This document shows positions 10,797 through 21,377 of a stretch of DNA of 64,000 nucleotides, one piece after another; position 1 is the first letter of the stretch; every line of letters starts with the position of its first letter. Location of the stretch: the NCBI RefSeq assembly GCF_024806835.1, contig NZ_JANTYU010000001.1, positions 372,001 through 436,000 of the forward strand, written 5' to 3'. The stretch is from Xanthomonas sp. 3793. GTDB lineage: Bacteria; Pseudomonadota; Gammaproteobacteria; Xanthomonadales; Xanthomonadaceae. The position numbers were made by a program, and so were the translations under genes. The notes beneath the pieces are model-generated. The model did not search any database, was not told the origin of the DNA, and saw only the letters and a program-made list of their open reading frames with translations.

Positions 10797-13145
10797 ATGA
10801 AGATCATGCATATGTTGGGCGTGCTGGTGCTGGTCGCCGCGTTGGCGCTGCTCGCCCTGGGCGGTGTCGGCTACAACGGTCAGCGCGGGCTGCTGGATGC
10901 CATCACCGCGCAGGTCATCTCCTCCGATGCACTGCGCAACCACATGCAGGCCGACATGATGCACGACGCCTTGCGCGGCGACGTCACTGCCGGGCTGCTC
11001 GCCGCATCGCGCCAGGACGACGCCGGCATCGCCGCCGCGCGCGCATCGCTGGGCGAACATGCCGGCGAATTCCGCGAGGCGGTGCAAGCCAACCGCAAGC
11101 TCCCGCTGGACCCTGCATTGCGCAGCGAGCTGGAAGCGGTGGCGCCCACGTTGCAGGCCTACATCGCCTCTGCCGAGCAGGTCATGGCGCTGGCCGAAAC
11201 GCATGCCGACAGCGCTGCGGCGTACCGCGACTTCACCGACAAGTTCGGCCAGCTCGAAACCCGCATGGGGACGATCAGCGAGCGCATCCTGTCCTTGAAC
11301 GAGGCCAACCGCAGCCAGGCCGAGCAATACAGCCACCGTGTGATGTGGCAGCAAGGCGGCGCCGTCGTGCTTGCATTCGTCTGCCTGGCGCTGGCCGCCG
11401 GCTGGATCCTGCGTTCGGTGTTCGGCCTGCTTGGCGGCGAACCGCAACTGGCCATGGCCGCTGCACAGCACATTGCGCAAGGCCGCCTGGACCAGCCGAT
11501 CCCGGTTGCCGCAAAACACGCGCACAGCCTGATGGCGGCACTGTCGCGCATGCAGCGCGACCTGCGCGAACGCCTGGAGCGCGAGCGCAGCATCGCCGCA
11601 GAAAACCTGCGCATCCGCACCGCCCTCGATAACGCCTCCACCGGCATGTACATCGCCGACCCGGACCTGACCATCATCTACAGCAACACCGCGCTGCAGT
11701 CCTTGCTGCACACCTATGCGGACGATATCCAGGCCTGCGCACCGGCGTTCAATCGCACGGCCGACCTGGTCGGGCAACCGGTCTCGCTGCTGGAAGTGGG
11801 TAACGCGCAGGACGCGGAAATCTACCAGCGCCTGGACCGCCAGGGCGCCGCGCAACGCGAAGTGCGCTACCGCGCCACCTGCATTACGCAAAACGTGTCG
11901 GCGATCCGCGACGAGCGCGGCGCGCATCTGGGCTTTGTCTGCGAATGGCGCGACCGCACCGTCGAAGCGCGGGTGGAACTGGACGTGGCCGATGTCGTGC
12001 GCAGCGCTGCGGCAGGCGACCTGTCCAAGCGCATCGACAGCAGCGGCAAGCAGGGCTTTTTCCTGCAACTGGCGCAACAGCTCAATGCCCTGCTCGACGC
12101 CAATGCGGTGAGCATCGCCGAGGTGTCGCGGCTGCTGAGCGCGCTGGCCGAGGGCGACCTGAGCGCACGCATGCACGGCGATTTACACGGTGTATTCGCC
12201 ACCATGCGCGACGACGCCAATACCACCGCACAAGCGCTGGCGCAGGTGATCGGACGCATCCAGCAGGCCGCCGGCAGCATCCATACCGCCTCCAGCGAGA
12301 TCGCCGCCGGCAATAGCGACCTGTCGCAGCGCACCGAACAACAGGCCGCCAATCTCGAAGAAACCGCCGCCTCGATGGAAGAGCTCACCTCCACCGTCAA
12401 GCAAAACGCCGAGAGCGCGCGTCAGGCCAATCAGTTTGCCATCGGTGCGGCCGGCGTCGCCTCGCAGGGCGGCGCGGTGGTGGCCCAGGTGGTCACCACC
12501 ATGTCCGGCATCGAAACCTCATCGAAGAAAATCGCAGAGATCATCAGCGTCATCGACGGCATCGCCTTCCAGACCAATATCCTGGCCTTGAACGCAGCGG
12601 TGGAAGCGGCGCGTGCCGGCGAGCAAGGCCGCGGCTTTGCCGTGGTGGCCTCGGAAGTGCGTACCCTGGCGCAGCGCTCGGCCGCTGCGGCGAAGGAGAT
12701 CAAGCATCTCATCGACGATTCGGTCGGCAAGGTCGCCGAGGGCTCGCAGCTGGTCCACCAGGCGGGCACCACCATGGCCGACATCGTCGCCAGCGTGCAG
12801 CGCGTGACCGACATCATGGGCGAGATTGCGGCGGCCTCGCAGGAACAATCGTCCGGCATCGAGCAGGTCAATCGCACCATCACCCAGATGGATGAGGCCA
12901 CCCAGCAGAACGCCGCGTTGGTGGAGGAAGCCACGGCGGCAGCACGCACGATGGAAGATCAGGCCGGACAACTGGCGCAGGCGGTCGCACGCTTCACGCT
13001 TGCCGATGCGCCCCGTGTCGCCGCGTTGGCAGGCCCGGCCAGGCCGACGTCCATCGCGCCCAAACCGGCAGTCTCCACACGCCGTGCAGCGGCCATCGCA
13101 CCCACGGTCGCGCCCGGTAACGATAGCCAGTGGCAGGACTTTTAA
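10797..13145 (+). CDS. Methyl-accepting chemotaxis protein 5 with cytoplasmic PAS domain
   Basis: Receptor of 782 residues. Membrane helices lie at about 5-26 and 181-208; the roughly 150-residue periplasmic part is helical, without a Cache signature. After HAMP, residues about 268-388 form a PAS domain of the kind often found in Xanthomonas receptors: [20 protein letters not shown], then [12 protein letters not shown], then [16 protein letters not shown]-like units GDLSKRI and GDLSARM follow, then the signalling hairpin with the standard tip and [11 protein letters not shown] just after it. The tail ends in SQWQDF. It begins 13 bases after the outer-membrane protein gene, so the short N-terminus [10 protein letters not shown] is the only sensible start. 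The PAS domain could sense redox state or a small ligand; no cofactor residue can be assigned by eye. Confidence 0.92.
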   Translation: MKIMHMLGVLVLVAALALLALGGVGYNGQRGLLDAITAQVISSDALRNHMQADMMHDALRGDVTAGLLAASRQDDAGIAAARASLGEHAGEFREAVQANRKLPLDPALRSELEAVAPTLQAYIASAEQVMALAETHADSAAAYRDFTDKFGQLETRMGTISERILSLNEANRSQAEQYSHRVMWQQGGAVVLAFVCLALAAGWILRSVFGLLGGEPQLAMAAAQHIAQGRLDQPIPVAAKHAHSLMAALSRMQRDLRERLERERSIAAENLRIRTALDNASTGMYIADPDLTIIYSNTALQSLLHTYADDIQACAPAFNRTADLVGQPVSLLEVGNAQDAEIYQRLDRQGAAQREVRYRATCITQNVSAIRDERGAHLGFVCEWRDRTVEARVELDVADVVRSAAAGDLSKRIDSSGKQGFFLQLAQQLNALLDANAVSIAEVSRLLSALAEGDLSARMHGDLHGVFATMRDDANTTAQALAQVIGRIQQAAGSIHTASSEIAAGNSDLSQRTEQQAANLEETAASMEELTSTVKQNAESARQANQFAIGAAGVASQGGAVVAQVVTTMSGIETSSKKIAEIISVIDGIAFQTNILALNAAVEAARAGEQGRGFAVVASEVRTLAQRSAAAAKEIKHLIDDSVGKVAEGSQLVHQAGTTMADIVASVQRVTDIMGEIAAASQEQSSGIEQVNRTITQMDEATQQNAALVEEATAAARTMEDQAGQLAQAVARFTLADAPRVAALAGPARPTSIAPKPAVSTRRAAAIAPTVAPGNDSQWQDF

Positions 13146-13278
13146 GCGGTATCTGCAGCGCCGCAACGACGGCTTTGGATGCTGTCGTTGGGCGAACGAT
13201 AGTGGACGATCTTCGTGTTTTCCAGGTAAACCGCGCATATAGCCCGGACCTGGAACGGCCCGGTTCATCCTTCAGAGA

Positions 13279-13305
13279 TAAAGAATCATCGCTTCGGGCC
13301 GCTAG
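13279..13305 (+). promoter_or_regulatory. Sigma-28 (FliA) promoter of receptor 6
   Basis: TAAA, 15 bases, then GCCGCTAG (six of eight -10 positions), 42 bases before the ATG. With the site at 9875 it has the best -35 box of the set. Confidence 0.72.
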
Positions 13306-13347
13306 CGTGCATGACAACAGCGCAATGCTACGCCCCGGAGTTACAGC

Positions 13348-15609
13348 ATGAACAAATTCAACGATTGGCCGATTCGCCGCAAACTGATGTTTGCGTTCTG
13401 CCTCAGTGCCGTCCTCACTGCCGTGCTTGGCGGGCTCGGCTTCTCGCGCATGAAACAGATGCAGCAGCAGGCTGTGCTGATCAACGAAGATGTGGTTCCG
13501 GTGCTGAGCAGGCTCTCGGAGCTGCGCGCATTCGGCGGCGAATTCCGTATCTACGAGTCGGGCCAGTTCGTCAATCTGCAGGACCAGGAGCGCTACGACT
13601 ACTTCCTGACCCGCATGGACGAGATCCAGGGCAAATACGCGCAGACGCAGAAGGCGCTGGAAGCCAAGATCGGTGCCGGCTCGCCGCTGAAGGCCGGCTA
13701 CGACAAGCTCGCCAAAGAAAGCGCGAGCTATTTCGAAGCCAACAAGGCCTTGCGTGCGCTCTACAAAGACCCCGACTACGCGGCCGCGGTGCGTGCGAAC
13801 AAGCAATCCGGCGACATCCGCAAGGTGCTGTTCCAGACCATCGACAAGATGTATGCCGAGCAGTCCGCCGAACTGGCCAATATGGTGACCGCCAGCAGCG
13901 CCTCGTTCAAGATGACCAGCGCGGTGCTGTTGATCGGCACGCTGCTGATGGCCGCTCTATCGGTCACCTTCGGCTGGTTGATCGCGCGCAGCATCACCAA
14001 TCCGCTGTCCAAGGCATTGGGCGCCATCCAGGCAGTGTCGCGCGGCGATCTGAGCGTGCAGGTCGGCAAGACCAGCCAGGATGAAATCGGCCAGATGCTC
14101 GACGCCACCGGTCGCATGACCCAGATGCTGCGCCGCTTCTCCGACGAGACCGCGCGCATGTCGCATCTGCATGCGGCCGAAGACATCACCCACCGCATGC
14201 CGGAAGATTTTCCCGGCGTGTACGGCACGCTGGCTGGCGGCATCAACACGATGATCTTCGAGCATCTGGACGCCATCACCGATTCGGTGCGCATCCTCAA
14301 CCAGTACGCACAGGGCGACCTGACCCAGGACGCACGCCGTCTGCCGGCCAGCCGCGCGATCCTGCACGAAGCGATGGATGCGGCCAAGGCCAGCCTGCAG
14401 TCGATCAATACCGAGATCAAGCAGTTGGCGCAGGCCGCAGCGGCGGGCGACTTCAGTGCACGCGGCGACGCGGCACGCTTCAAGTACGACTTCGCGGTGA
14501 TGGTGGCCGATCTGAATTCGATGATGGAAGTCAGCGATCGCAACCTGGGCAAGCTGTCGCAGTTGCTCGGTGCGGTGGCCGAAGGCGACCTGACCGCACG
14601 CATGGATGGGCAATTCCACGGCGTGTTCGCGCGTCTGCGTGACGATGCCAATGCCACCACACAACGCCTGACCGACATCGTCGGCCGCATCAAGCACTCC
14701 ACCCTGGCGATCAATACTGCCGCCAGCGAGATTGCTGCGGGCAATCAGGATCTGTCGCAGCGCACCGAGCAACAGGCGGCCAATCTGGAAGAAACCGCCG
14801 CCTCGATGGAAGAACTCACCTCCACCGTCAAGCAGAACGCCGAGCACGCGCGCCAGGCCAATCAGCTGGCGATCGGTGCCGCTGGTGTGGCATCGCATGG
14901 CGGCAGCGTGGTCGGCCAGGTGGTCACCACCATGTCCGGCATCGAGACCTCGTCCAAGAAGATCGCCGAAATCATCAGCGTCATCGACGGCATCGCGTTC
15001 CAGACCAATATCCTGGCATTGAATGCAGCGGTGGAAGCCGCACGTGCCGGCGAGCAAGGCCGTGGTTTTGCGGTGGTTGCCTCGGAAGTGCGCACGCTGG
15101 CACAGCGTTCGGCCGGCGCAGCCAAGGAAATCAAGAGCCTGATCGACGACTCGGTCAGCAAGGTGGCCGAAGGCTCGGCATTGGTGCATCAGGCCGGCAC
15201 CACCATGAGCGAGATCGTGTCCTCGGTGCAGCGCGTCACCGACATCATGAGCGAGATCTCCGCCGCCTCGCAGGAACAGTCGGCCGGCATCGAGCAGGTC
15301 AACCAGACCGTCACCCACATGGACGAAGCCACCCAGCAAAACGCAGCGCTTGTGGAAGAGGCCACTGCCGCCGCACGCTCGATGGAAGATCAGGCCCAGC
15401 AATTGACCGAAGCGGTGGCGCTGTTCCGCCTGTCGGCAGAACTGGAAGCGGTGACGCGGCCCACGCCGGTGGTGCGCCAGATCGCTGCCAAGCAGCCCGC
15501 CGCGCCGAGCACGCCGGCGACCAAACCCAGGCAAGCTGCCGCCAGGCCGGCCGCACGCGCTGCGGTGGCGTCGGCGTCGTCCAACGAATCGGACTGGGCA
15601 GAGTTCTGA
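13348..15609 (+). CDS. Methyl-accepting chemotaxis protein 6, four-helix-bundle sensor
   Basis: Receptor of 753 residues preceded by GGAG at 7 bases. Membrane helices lie at about 13-33 and 190-214. The periplasmic part is a four-helix-bundle type: [20 protein letters not shown], then a helix with [20 protein letters not shown]. Five HAMP-like units follow ([39 protein letters not shown]); the second and third closely match receptor 3 ('[15 protein letters not shown]', '[11 protein letters not shown]'), so the two share a cytoplasmic ancestry despite different sensors. The tail is Ala/Pro-rich and ends in the pentapeptide DWAEF. A strong terminator follows. Confidence 0.93.
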   Translation: MNKFNDWPIRRKLMFAFCLSAVLTAVLGGLGFSRMKQMQQQAVLINEDVVPVLSRLSELRAFGGEFRIYESGQFVNLQDQERYDYFLTRMDEIQGKYAQTQKALEAKIGAGSPLKAGYDKLAKESASYFEANKALRALYKDPDYAAAVRANKQSGDIRKVLFQTIDKMYAEQSAELANMVTASSASFKMTSAVLLIGTLLMAALSVTFGWLIARSITNPLSKALGAIQAVSRGDLSVQVGKTSQDEIGQMLDATGRMTQMLRRFSDETARMSHLHAAEDITHRMPEDFPGVYGTLAGGINTMIFEHLDAITDSVRILNQYAQGDLTQDARRLPASRAILHEAMDAAKASLQSINTEIKQLAQAAAAGDFSARGDAARFKYDFAVMVADLNSMMEVSDRNLGKLSQLLGAVAEGDLTARMDGQFHGVFARLRDDANATTQRLTDIVGRIKHSTLAINTAASEIAAGNQDLSQRTEQQAANLEETAASMEELTSTVKQNAEHARQANQLAIGAAGVASHGGSVVGQVVTTMSGIETSSKKIAEIISVIDGIAFQTNILALNAAVEAARAGEQGRGFAVVASEVRTLAQRSAGAAKEIKSLIDDSVSKVAEGSALVHQAGTTMSEIVSSVQRVTDIMSEISAASQEQSAGIEQVNQTVTHMDEATQQNAALVEEATAAARSMEDQAQQLTEAVALFRLSAELEAVTRPTPVVRQIAAKQPAAPSTPATKPRQAAARPAARAAVASASSNESDWAEF

Positions 15610-15646
15610 GCGACCCGATCGGTCGCATTGCGACCGATGCCATCGA

Positions 15647-15680
15647 AACCGCGCTCCTTCGGGGGGCGCGGTTTTTTTTT
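15647..15680 (+). terminator. Intrinsic terminator after receptor 6
   Basis: ACCGCGCTCC, a short loop, then GGGGCGCGGT followed by nine T residues. One wobble pair in the stem. A textbook Rho-independent terminator. Confidence 0.88.
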
Positions 15681-15699
15681 GGACTGATCGTTTCCGCAA

Positions 15700-15920
15700 G
15701 GAAAACTATCGATAACACTCAAGATAAAACAACTTAAACATCATATTTTATTTTTGTATTAGTTTATGTATTGATGAGCCTGTTATCTACAAACCGGACT
15801 CGAGCAATTAGAAGAGCAAGAATGGAAACAGGCAGACAAGATTTATTATCAATATTTTTCACAAGCCTGACTCGAGTTATATATTTTTTGATATCGGGGT
15901 ATTCAGTGATACCTGTCATG
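15700..15920. other. AT-rich island upstream of receptor 7
   Basis: About 220 bases of markedly AT-rich DNA in otherwise GC-rich surroundings, with runs such as CATATTTTATTTTTGTATTA. It contains the phrase GACTCGAG twice, near 15798 and 15869, and no convincing open reading frame. It fills most of the 406-base gap between receptors 6 and 7 and ends at the sigma-28-like site. Such islands are typical targets of H-NS-type silencers or curved promoter DNA; that is an inference. Confidence 0.7.
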
Positions 15921-15929
15921 AGCCGTTAC
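15903..15929 (+). promoter_or_regulatory. Sigma-28 (FliA)-like promoter of receptor 7
   Basis: TCAG, 15 bases, then GCCGTTAC (six of eight -10 positions), at the downstream edge of the AT-rich island and 86 bases before the ATG. The -35 box is imperfect. Confidence 0.58.
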
Positions 15930-16015
15930 TGCGCATAGCGACACCTGACGCAGCAGCTGGTTGGCGCTGCCTTCGTCGCTCCCTTCCACTGCATAACGCC
16001 TTCCAGGATTCGGTC

Positions 16016-18265
16016 ATGACCGCACTTCTCCAACGCTATAACGTCGGCCCGCGCTTGGCAGCGGCTTTCGCCGTGCTGATCGTATTGTCCGGTTGCATTG
16101 CTTTTATCGGCTATCGCGGCTTGAGTTCGGCACGCGCCCTGGTCGACGACATCGTGCACCAGAATATGGTCAAGATCCGCCTGTCCAACGACATGATCAA
16201 TGCCAACTTCATTATTGGCATGCAGTTGCGCAATGTCGTGCTGCCTACCACCGACGAGGAAAATCGCAAGTTCATCGCGCAGATCCAGTCCGCGCGCGCC
16301 GACTATACAAAAGCCCGCGAAGCGCTGTATGCCATGCCGCCGTCGGAACAGGACAAGGCGCTGCGCGCGGACATCGATGCCCGCCGTGCCGAGGTCAAGG
16401 TGTTGAACGACAAGGTCATCGATCTGGTGATGACCGGTCATAGCGACGAGGCCCTGCCCTTGCTGCTCACCAAGGCCGCGCCGGCGATGCAGGGCTGGCA
16501 GGACAAGATTGCCGAAAACATCACACTGCAGGACAAGATGGCAGCCGATGCATCGGCCGTGGCACTGAAGTCGATGGCCGATTCGCGCAAGCTGCTGGTG
16601 GCCGGCACCGTGTTGGTGATCCTGCTGAGCGCCGCACTGGGCCTGTTGATCACGCGCAGCCTCACCCAGCCGCTCGGCCGCGCCACCCGCGCCGCCGAGG
16701 CGATTGCCGGCGGCAAGCTGGATAACGATGTCGATACGTCGTTCAACGACGAAACCGGCCGCCTGCTCAAGGCGATGAGCAAGATGCAGCTGCAGCTGCG
16801 TAATCTGCTGGCCGCGCAGACCGACATGGCCAGGCGCCATGACGAAGGTCAGATCAGCTTCCGTATCGACGCGGCCGCGTTTCCCGGCGACTACGGTCGC
16901 ATGGCGCACGACACCAACACTCTGGTCGGCTCGCATATCGCGGTAAAGATGCGTCTGGCGCAGATCATGGGCCGCTACGCGATCGGCGACCTGTCCGAGG
17001 ATATGGAGAAGCTGCCCGGCGAAAAGGCCGTGCTCAGCGACACCATGGCCCAGGTCAAGGTCAACCTCGGTGAAATGAACACCCAGATCAAACAGTTGGC
17101 GCAGGCCGCCGCCAACGGCGACTTCAGCGCCCGCGGCGAGGCAGAGCGCTTCCAGTACGACTTCCGCCTGATGGTCGAAAGCCTCAACAACCTGATGTCC
17201 ACTGCCGACGGCAATCTGCAGGCGCTGTCGGGCTTGTTGCAGTCCATCGCCGCCGGCGACCTCACCGCACGCATGAGCGGCGAGTTCCGTGGCGTGTTCG
17301 CGCAGATGCGCGACGACGCCAATGCCACCGCCACCCAACTGGCCGAAATCGTCACCGGCATCAAGCAGTCGGCCGTGTCGATCAAGGGCGCCGCCAGCGA
17401 AATCGCCGCCGGCAACCAGGACCTGTCGCAGCGGACCGAGCAGCAGGCCGCCAATCTGGAAGAAACCGCCGCCTCGATGGAAGAGCTCACCTCCACCGTC
17501 AAGCAGAACGCCGAGGGCGCACGCCAGGCCAACCAGCTCGCCATCGGCGCCGCCAGCGTGGCGGTACAGGGCGGCGAAGTGGTCGGCAAGGTGGTCGAAA
17601 CCATGTCCGGTATCGAAGCCTCGTCCAAGAAGATCGCCGACATCATCAGCGTCATCGACGGCATCGCCTTCCAGACCAACATCCTGGCGTTGAACGCAGC
17701 GGTGGAAGCCGCGCGTGCCGGCGAACAGGGCCGCGGCTTCGCAGTGGTTGCCTCGGAAGTGCGTACCCTCGCCCAGCGCTCGTCGGGTGCGGCCAAGGAG
17801 ATCAAGGGCCTGATCGACGACTCCGTGCAACGAGTGGCCGAAGGATCCGCGCTGGTGCACACCGCCGGCAAGACCATGGGCGAAGTGGTGGCCAGCGTGC
17901 AGCGCGTCACCGACATCATGGGCGAGATCTCCGCCGCCTCGCAGGAACAGTCGGCCGGCATCGAACAGGTCAACCAGACTGTCACCCAGATGGACGAGAC
18001 CACCCAGCAGAACGCCGCATTGGTGGAGGAAGCCACCGCCGCCGCACGTGCACTGGAAGAACAGGCCACCCAGCTGACCGATGCGGTGGCGGTATTCAAG
18101 ACCGATGCCGCGCATGTACAAGCTTCGGCGCGTGTCGCCGCACCGCGTGAGGTAATCACCCAGGCCGTCAAGGCCAAGGTGGCAGCAGCTGGCCGCACCG
18201 CAGCGTCCAAGCCGCGCGCCGTGGTCACCGCACCCAGCAACGACACCAGCTGGCAGGAGTTCTAA
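16016..18265 (+). CDS. Methyl-accepting chemotaxis protein 7, four-helix-bundle sensor (QLRNxVLPTT subgroup)
   Basis: Receptor of 749 residues, start supported by CCAGGA 7 bases upstream. It begins [11 protein letters not shown], like receptors 9 and 11, and shares with them the periplasmic motif [15 protein letters not shown], so these three form a sensor subgroup. Membrane helices lie at about 14-33 and 192-216. Five HAMP-like units follow, including [18 protein letters not shown] and [16 protein letters not shown]. In the signalling hairpin the helix after the tip has [17 protein letters not shown]. The tail ends in TSWQEF, a CheR-docking pentapeptide. The four-helix fold is inferred from helix content and size; the ligand is unknown. 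Confidence 0.93.
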   Translation: MTALLQRYNVGPRLAAAFAVLIVLSGCIAFIGYRGLSSARALVDDIVHQNMVKIRLSNDMINANFIIGMQLRNVVLPTTDEENRKFIAQIQSARADYTKAREALYAMPPSEQDKALRADIDARRAEVKVLNDKVIDLVMTGHSDEALPLLLTKAAPAMQGWQDKIAENITLQDKMAADASAVALKSMADSRKLLVAGTVLVILLSAALGLLITRSLTQPLGRATRAAEAIAGGKLDNDVDTSFNDETGRLLKAMSKMQLQLRNLLAAQTDMARRHDEGQISFRIDAAAFPGDYGRMAHDTNTLVGSHIAVKMRLAQIMGRYAIGDLSEDMEKLPGEKAVLSDTMAQVKVNLGEMNTQIKQLAQAAANGDFSARGEAERFQYDFRLMVESLNNLMSTADGNLQALSGLLQSIAAGDLTARMSGEFRGVFAQMRDDANATATQLAEIVTGIKQSAVSIKGAASEIAAGNQDLSQRTEQQAANLEETAASMEELTSTVKQNAEGARQANQLAIGAASVAVQGGEVVGKVVETMSGIEASSKKIADIISVIDGIAFQTNILALNAAVEAARAGEQGRGFAVVASEVRTLAQRSSGAAKEIKGLIDDSVQRVAEGSALVHTAGKTMGEVVASVQRVTDIMGEISAASQEQSAGIEQVNQTVTQMDETTQQNAALVEEATAAARALEEQATQLTDAVAVFKTDAAHVQASARVAAPREVITQAVKAKVAAAGRTAASKPRAVVTAPSNDTSWQEF

Positions 18266-18293
18266 GCAAGCGAACTGAACTGCCTGAACGGGA

Positions 18294-18317
18294 CCGGTCG
18301 GCAGCGATGCCGGCCGG
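18294..18317 (+). terminator. Hairpin after receptor 7
   Basis: Nine-base arms CCGGTCGGC / GCCGGCCGG around the loop AGCGAT, the same loop as the hairpin after receptor 1. No T tract, and the next promoter starts at once, so termination is uncertain. Confidence 0.45.
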
Positions 18318-18318
18318 C

Positions 18319-18346
18319 TCAAGGCATAACAGTTATCGGCCGATAG
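18319..18346 (+). promoter_or_regulatory. Sigma-28 (FliA)-like promoter of receptor 8
   Basis: TCAA, 16 bases, then GCCGATAG, which matches seven of eight -10 positions. The spacer is one base longer than in the other sites unless CAAG is taken as the -35 box. It ends 26 bases before the ATG. Confidence 0.62.
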
Positions 18347-18372
18347 TCTGCGTACGCCCATGAGACGCACCG

Positions 18373-20844
18373 ATGACCATTGCTCCTGCCCTGCCGCACA
18401 CCGCTCCATCCTCCCCGCGCCGCTGGGCCAGCCGCTGGGACGATCTGGGCATTGTCAAAAAGCTCGGTGCGATCGGTGTGCTGGCGTTGGTCGGCATGGT
18501 GATCCCGGTGCTGCTCTATCGCGGCAAGCTCAATGAAAGCGTCGCCATCAGCAGCAACGAATTGCGTAGCTACGCCCCGCTTGGCCAGATGCTGGGCCTG
18601 ATTACCGATCTGCACGCGGCCCACGTCGACACTGGCGCCGCCGCCGACGCAGCAGCGCAACGCGCCCAACGCGATCTGCAGCAACTGCTCGCCACCACGG
18701 CGGCCATGCCCGGCTTCGAACGCAGCCAGAAACAACTGCTCGCCCTGCAGCAGCGCCATGTCTCGACCGCCGCAGCCAGCGGCTACAGCGGCATCAGCGA
18801 GCAAGCCTTCGCTGCGCTGGATGCGCTGCGCGACGACAGCCAGTTGGTCTACACCCCGTATATCGAAAGCTACCACCTGGTGGTTGCGACCCTGATCTAT
18901 AGCCCCGACGCCACCGAATCGCTGACCCGCCTGGATGCGGCCAACGACCCGTCGCAGGCCGGCGACGATCGCGCCATGCTGCACGAACAGCTCAGCCAGT
19001 TGCAGCGCAATCACGTGCGCTTCCGGCATGAGCTGGACAAGGCAATGGGCCTGCTGGAACAGCCCGACCCTGCGCTGGCCGATGCCGCCAGCGCCGAGGC
19101 CACCCGCGCCAGCGACGCATTGAAATCCCTTGGTGCCGCGTTGGAAGGCAGCGATGCGCAGGCCGACACGCAGTGGAATGCCGCGCTCGATGCGCTTGGC
19201 CAGACCATGCATGAGCTGAGCAGCGTCTCGCTGCAAGCCCTGCAGCGTCAATCCGAGCGCCACCTGGTGGATGCGCGCACTGCGATGTACCAGGCCGTCG
19301 CCGGTCTGTCACTGCTCGCGCTGCTGATCGCCGCGTTGGGCTGGTATACCTTGTCCACCCTCACCCGCAACGTGCGCCGCGCCGCTGCGGTGGCGGCCAA
19401 TATCGCGCAGGGCATGCTGGACGAACGCATCGTGCCACCCAGCCGCGATGAAACCGGCCAGCTGCTCGACAACATGCGCCAGATGCAGGAACAGGTGCAG
19501 CGCGTCCTGGCTGCGCAGAGCGAGATGGCGCAGCGCCACGACGCCGGCCAGATCAGCTACCGCATGCAGGCCGACAGCTTCCCCGGCGCCTACGCCACCA
19601 TGGTGCACGATACCAACGCCCTGGTCGGTTCGCACATCGCGGTGAAGATGAAGCTCGCGCAGATCATGTCGCGCTACGCCATCGGCGATCTGAGCCAGGA
19701 CATGGACCGCCTGCCCGGCGAGAAGGCCGTGCTCAGCGACACCATGGACACCGTCAAGGCCAACCTGTCGGCGATGAACAGCGAAATCAAACTGCTGGCG
19801 CAGGCGGCCGCCAATGGCGACTTCAGCGTGCGCGGCGATGCGCAGCGCTTCCAGTACGACTTCCGCGCCATGGTGGACAGCCTCAATCAGCTGATGTCCA
19901 CCGCCGATGCCAATCTGCAGTCGCTGTCCAACGTGCTGCAGGCGATCGCCGCCGGCGATCTCACCAGCCGCATGCAGGGCGACTTCCACGGCGTGTTCGC
20001 GCGCATGCGCGACGATGCCAATGCCACGGTGACGCAGCTGGCCGATATCGTCGGGCGCATTCAGCGCTCCACCGATGCCATCAACGATGCGGCCAGCGAG
20101 ATCGCATCCGGCAACCAGGACCTGTCGCAACGTACCGAGCAACAGGCGGCCAATCTGGAAGAAACCGCCGCCTCGATGGAGGAACTCACCTCCACCGTGC
20201 GCAACAACGCCGAGCACGCCAGGCGCGCCAATCAGCTGGTGGTTGGCGCTGCCGCCGTCGCTTCGCAAGGTGGCGAGGTGGTCGGCCAGGTCGTCGGCAC
20301 CATGGCCGGCATCCAGGCTGCGTCCAGAAAGATCGCCGACATCATCGGCGTGATCGACGGCATCGCCTTCCAGACCAATATCCTGGCCTTGAACGCGGCG
20401 GTGGAAGCCGCGCGTGCCGGCGAGCAAGGCCGCGGCTTTGCGGTAGTGGCGTCGGAAGTACGCACCCTGGCGCAGCGCTCGGCCGCTGCGGCCAAGGAGA
20501 TCAAGCACCTGATCGACGATTCGGTCAGCCGGGTCGAGCATGGCAGCCAGCTGGTCGGCCAGGCGGGGCGCACGATGCAGGACATCGTCGATTCGGTGCG
20601 CAACGTCGCCACGATCATGCATGAGATCAGCGAGGCCTCGCTGCAGCAGTCGCAGGGCATCGAGCAGGTCGGCCAGACCGTCTCGCAGATGGATCAGGCG
20701 ACCCAGCAGAACGCCGCACTGGTGGAAGAAGCCACCGCCGCCGCGCGCGCGATGGAAGAACAGGCGCAGCAGTTGCGCGATGCGGTGTCGGTATTCCAGC
20801 TGCAGCAAGCGGCCACGCCTGCCCAGCTCGGGCGCGCGGCGTGA
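18373..20844 (+). CDS. Methyl-accepting chemotaxis protein 8, long helical sensor, no CheR pentapeptide
   Basis: Receptor of 823 residues and the most divergent of the array. A roughly 30-residue hydrophilic N-terminus (with [14 protein letters not shown]) precedes the first membrane helix at about 31-50; the second is at about 307-327. The intervening periplasmic domain of some 255 residues is long, helical and Gln/Ala-rich, about twice the length of a simple four-helix bundle. The HAMP-like stack is normal ([32 protein letters not shown]), but the signalling region differs from its neighbours: [37 protein letters not shown] and [24 protein letters not shown]. The protein stops soon after the signalling helix with LGRAA and has no WxxF tether. 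The stop codon lies in the first unit of a short tandem repeat. Confidence 0.92.
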   Translation: MTIAPALPHTAPSSPRRWASRWDDLGIVKKLGAIGVLALVGMVIPVLLYRGKLNESVAISSNELRSYAPLGQMLGLITDLHAAHVDTGAAADAAAQRAQRDLQQLLATTAAMPGFERSQKQLLALQQRHVSTAAASGYSGISEQAFAALDALRDDSQLVYTPYIESYHLVVATLIYSPDATESLTRLDAANDPSQAGDDRAMLHEQLSQLQRNHVRFRHELDKAMGLLEQPDPALADAASAEATRASDALKSLGAALEGSDAQADTQWNAALDALGQTMHELSSVSLQALQRQSERHLVDARTAMYQAVAGLSLLALLIAALGWYTLSTLTRNVRRAAAVAANIAQGMLDERIVPPSRDETGQLLDNMRQMQEQVQRVLAAQSEMAQRHDAGQISYRMQADSFPGAYATMVHDTNALVGSHIAVKMKLAQIMSRYAIGDLSQDMDRLPGEKAVLSDTMDTVKANLSAMNSEIKLLAQAAANGDFSVRGDAQRFQYDFRAMVDSLNQLMSTADANLQSLSNVLQAIAAGDLTSRMQGDFHGVFARMRDDANATVTQLADIVGRIQRSTDAINDAASEIASGNQDLSQRTEQQAANLEETAASMEELTSTVRNNAEHARRANQLVVGAAAVASQGGEVVGQVVGTMAGIQAASRKIADIIGVIDGIAFQTNILALNAAVEAARAGEQGRGFAVVASEVRTLAQRSAAAAKEIKHLIDDSVSRVEHGSQLVGQAGRTMQDIVDSVRNVATIMHEISEASLQQSQGIEQVGQTVSQMDQATQQNAALVEEATAAARAMEEQAQQLRDAVSVFQLQQAATPAQLGRAA

Positions 20845-20900
20845 CGTGACGTGACGTGACGGTCTGATGGTCTGATGGTCTGATGGTCTGATGGTCTGAT
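20841..20900 (+). repeat. Compound short tandem repeat at the end of receptor 8
   Basis: Four perfect copies of GTGAC (20841-20860) followed directly by five perfect copies of GGTCTGAT (20861-20900). The TGA stop of receptor 8 is in the first GTGAC unit, so most length changes would not alter the protein. Perfect arrays of this kind usually vary between strains by slipped-strand mispairing. The remaining bases up to receptor 9 hold only the promoter-like site at 21182. Confidence 0.95.
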
Positions 20901-21181
20901 GGCATCACGGCGTGAGGCCGTTGCTCGTGGCATTGCATCCCTTGGTCTGCTGCCGCACGCCCGTACGCTGAACAGGACGCGTGCGTCCAGGCTCAACTGG
21001 TGGTTTCCACCCCGCCCTCCTCAGCGCGGCACCTTCGTATCGCTCCTGAAAGCGTGATCATCAAGTGAATCCGCAGAAGACAGCCCCTCTTGTGGAAGCG
21101 CCCCCATCGGCGTTTCCGGGCAGTTTGTGCACATCCACGTCACCTCAATGACGGCCGCCCATACGCACAGGGCGTGGCGAG

Positions 21182-21208
21182 TTCAGCCGTAAGAGCGCTG
21201 GCCGTTAC
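21182..21208 (+). promoter_or_regulatory. Sigma-28 (FliA)-like promoter of receptor 9
   Basis: TTCA, 15 bases, then GCCGTTAC. The -10 box is good and the -35 box weak. It would give an untranslated leader of about 165 bases, longer than for the other receptors. Confidence 0.45.
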
Positions 21209-21377
21209 AGACCACAAGCATGCATACCTGCCTTGCACTCGGTCGCGTCGTGACGATGTATCACACGCACCGGTAATGGGCTCGAGACATGCCCAGCCTC
21301 GCCTGACTCACGTAGTGCCCAGCGCGTCCGCCCCGACGCGGCTTGCCCTTTCTTGCCAACTGCCTCGAGACCCCAAA

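Noticed and set aside
20841..20900. CRISPR-like or iteron array
   Set aside because: Units of 5 and 8 bases without spacers; no replication gene nearby. A simple microsatellite.
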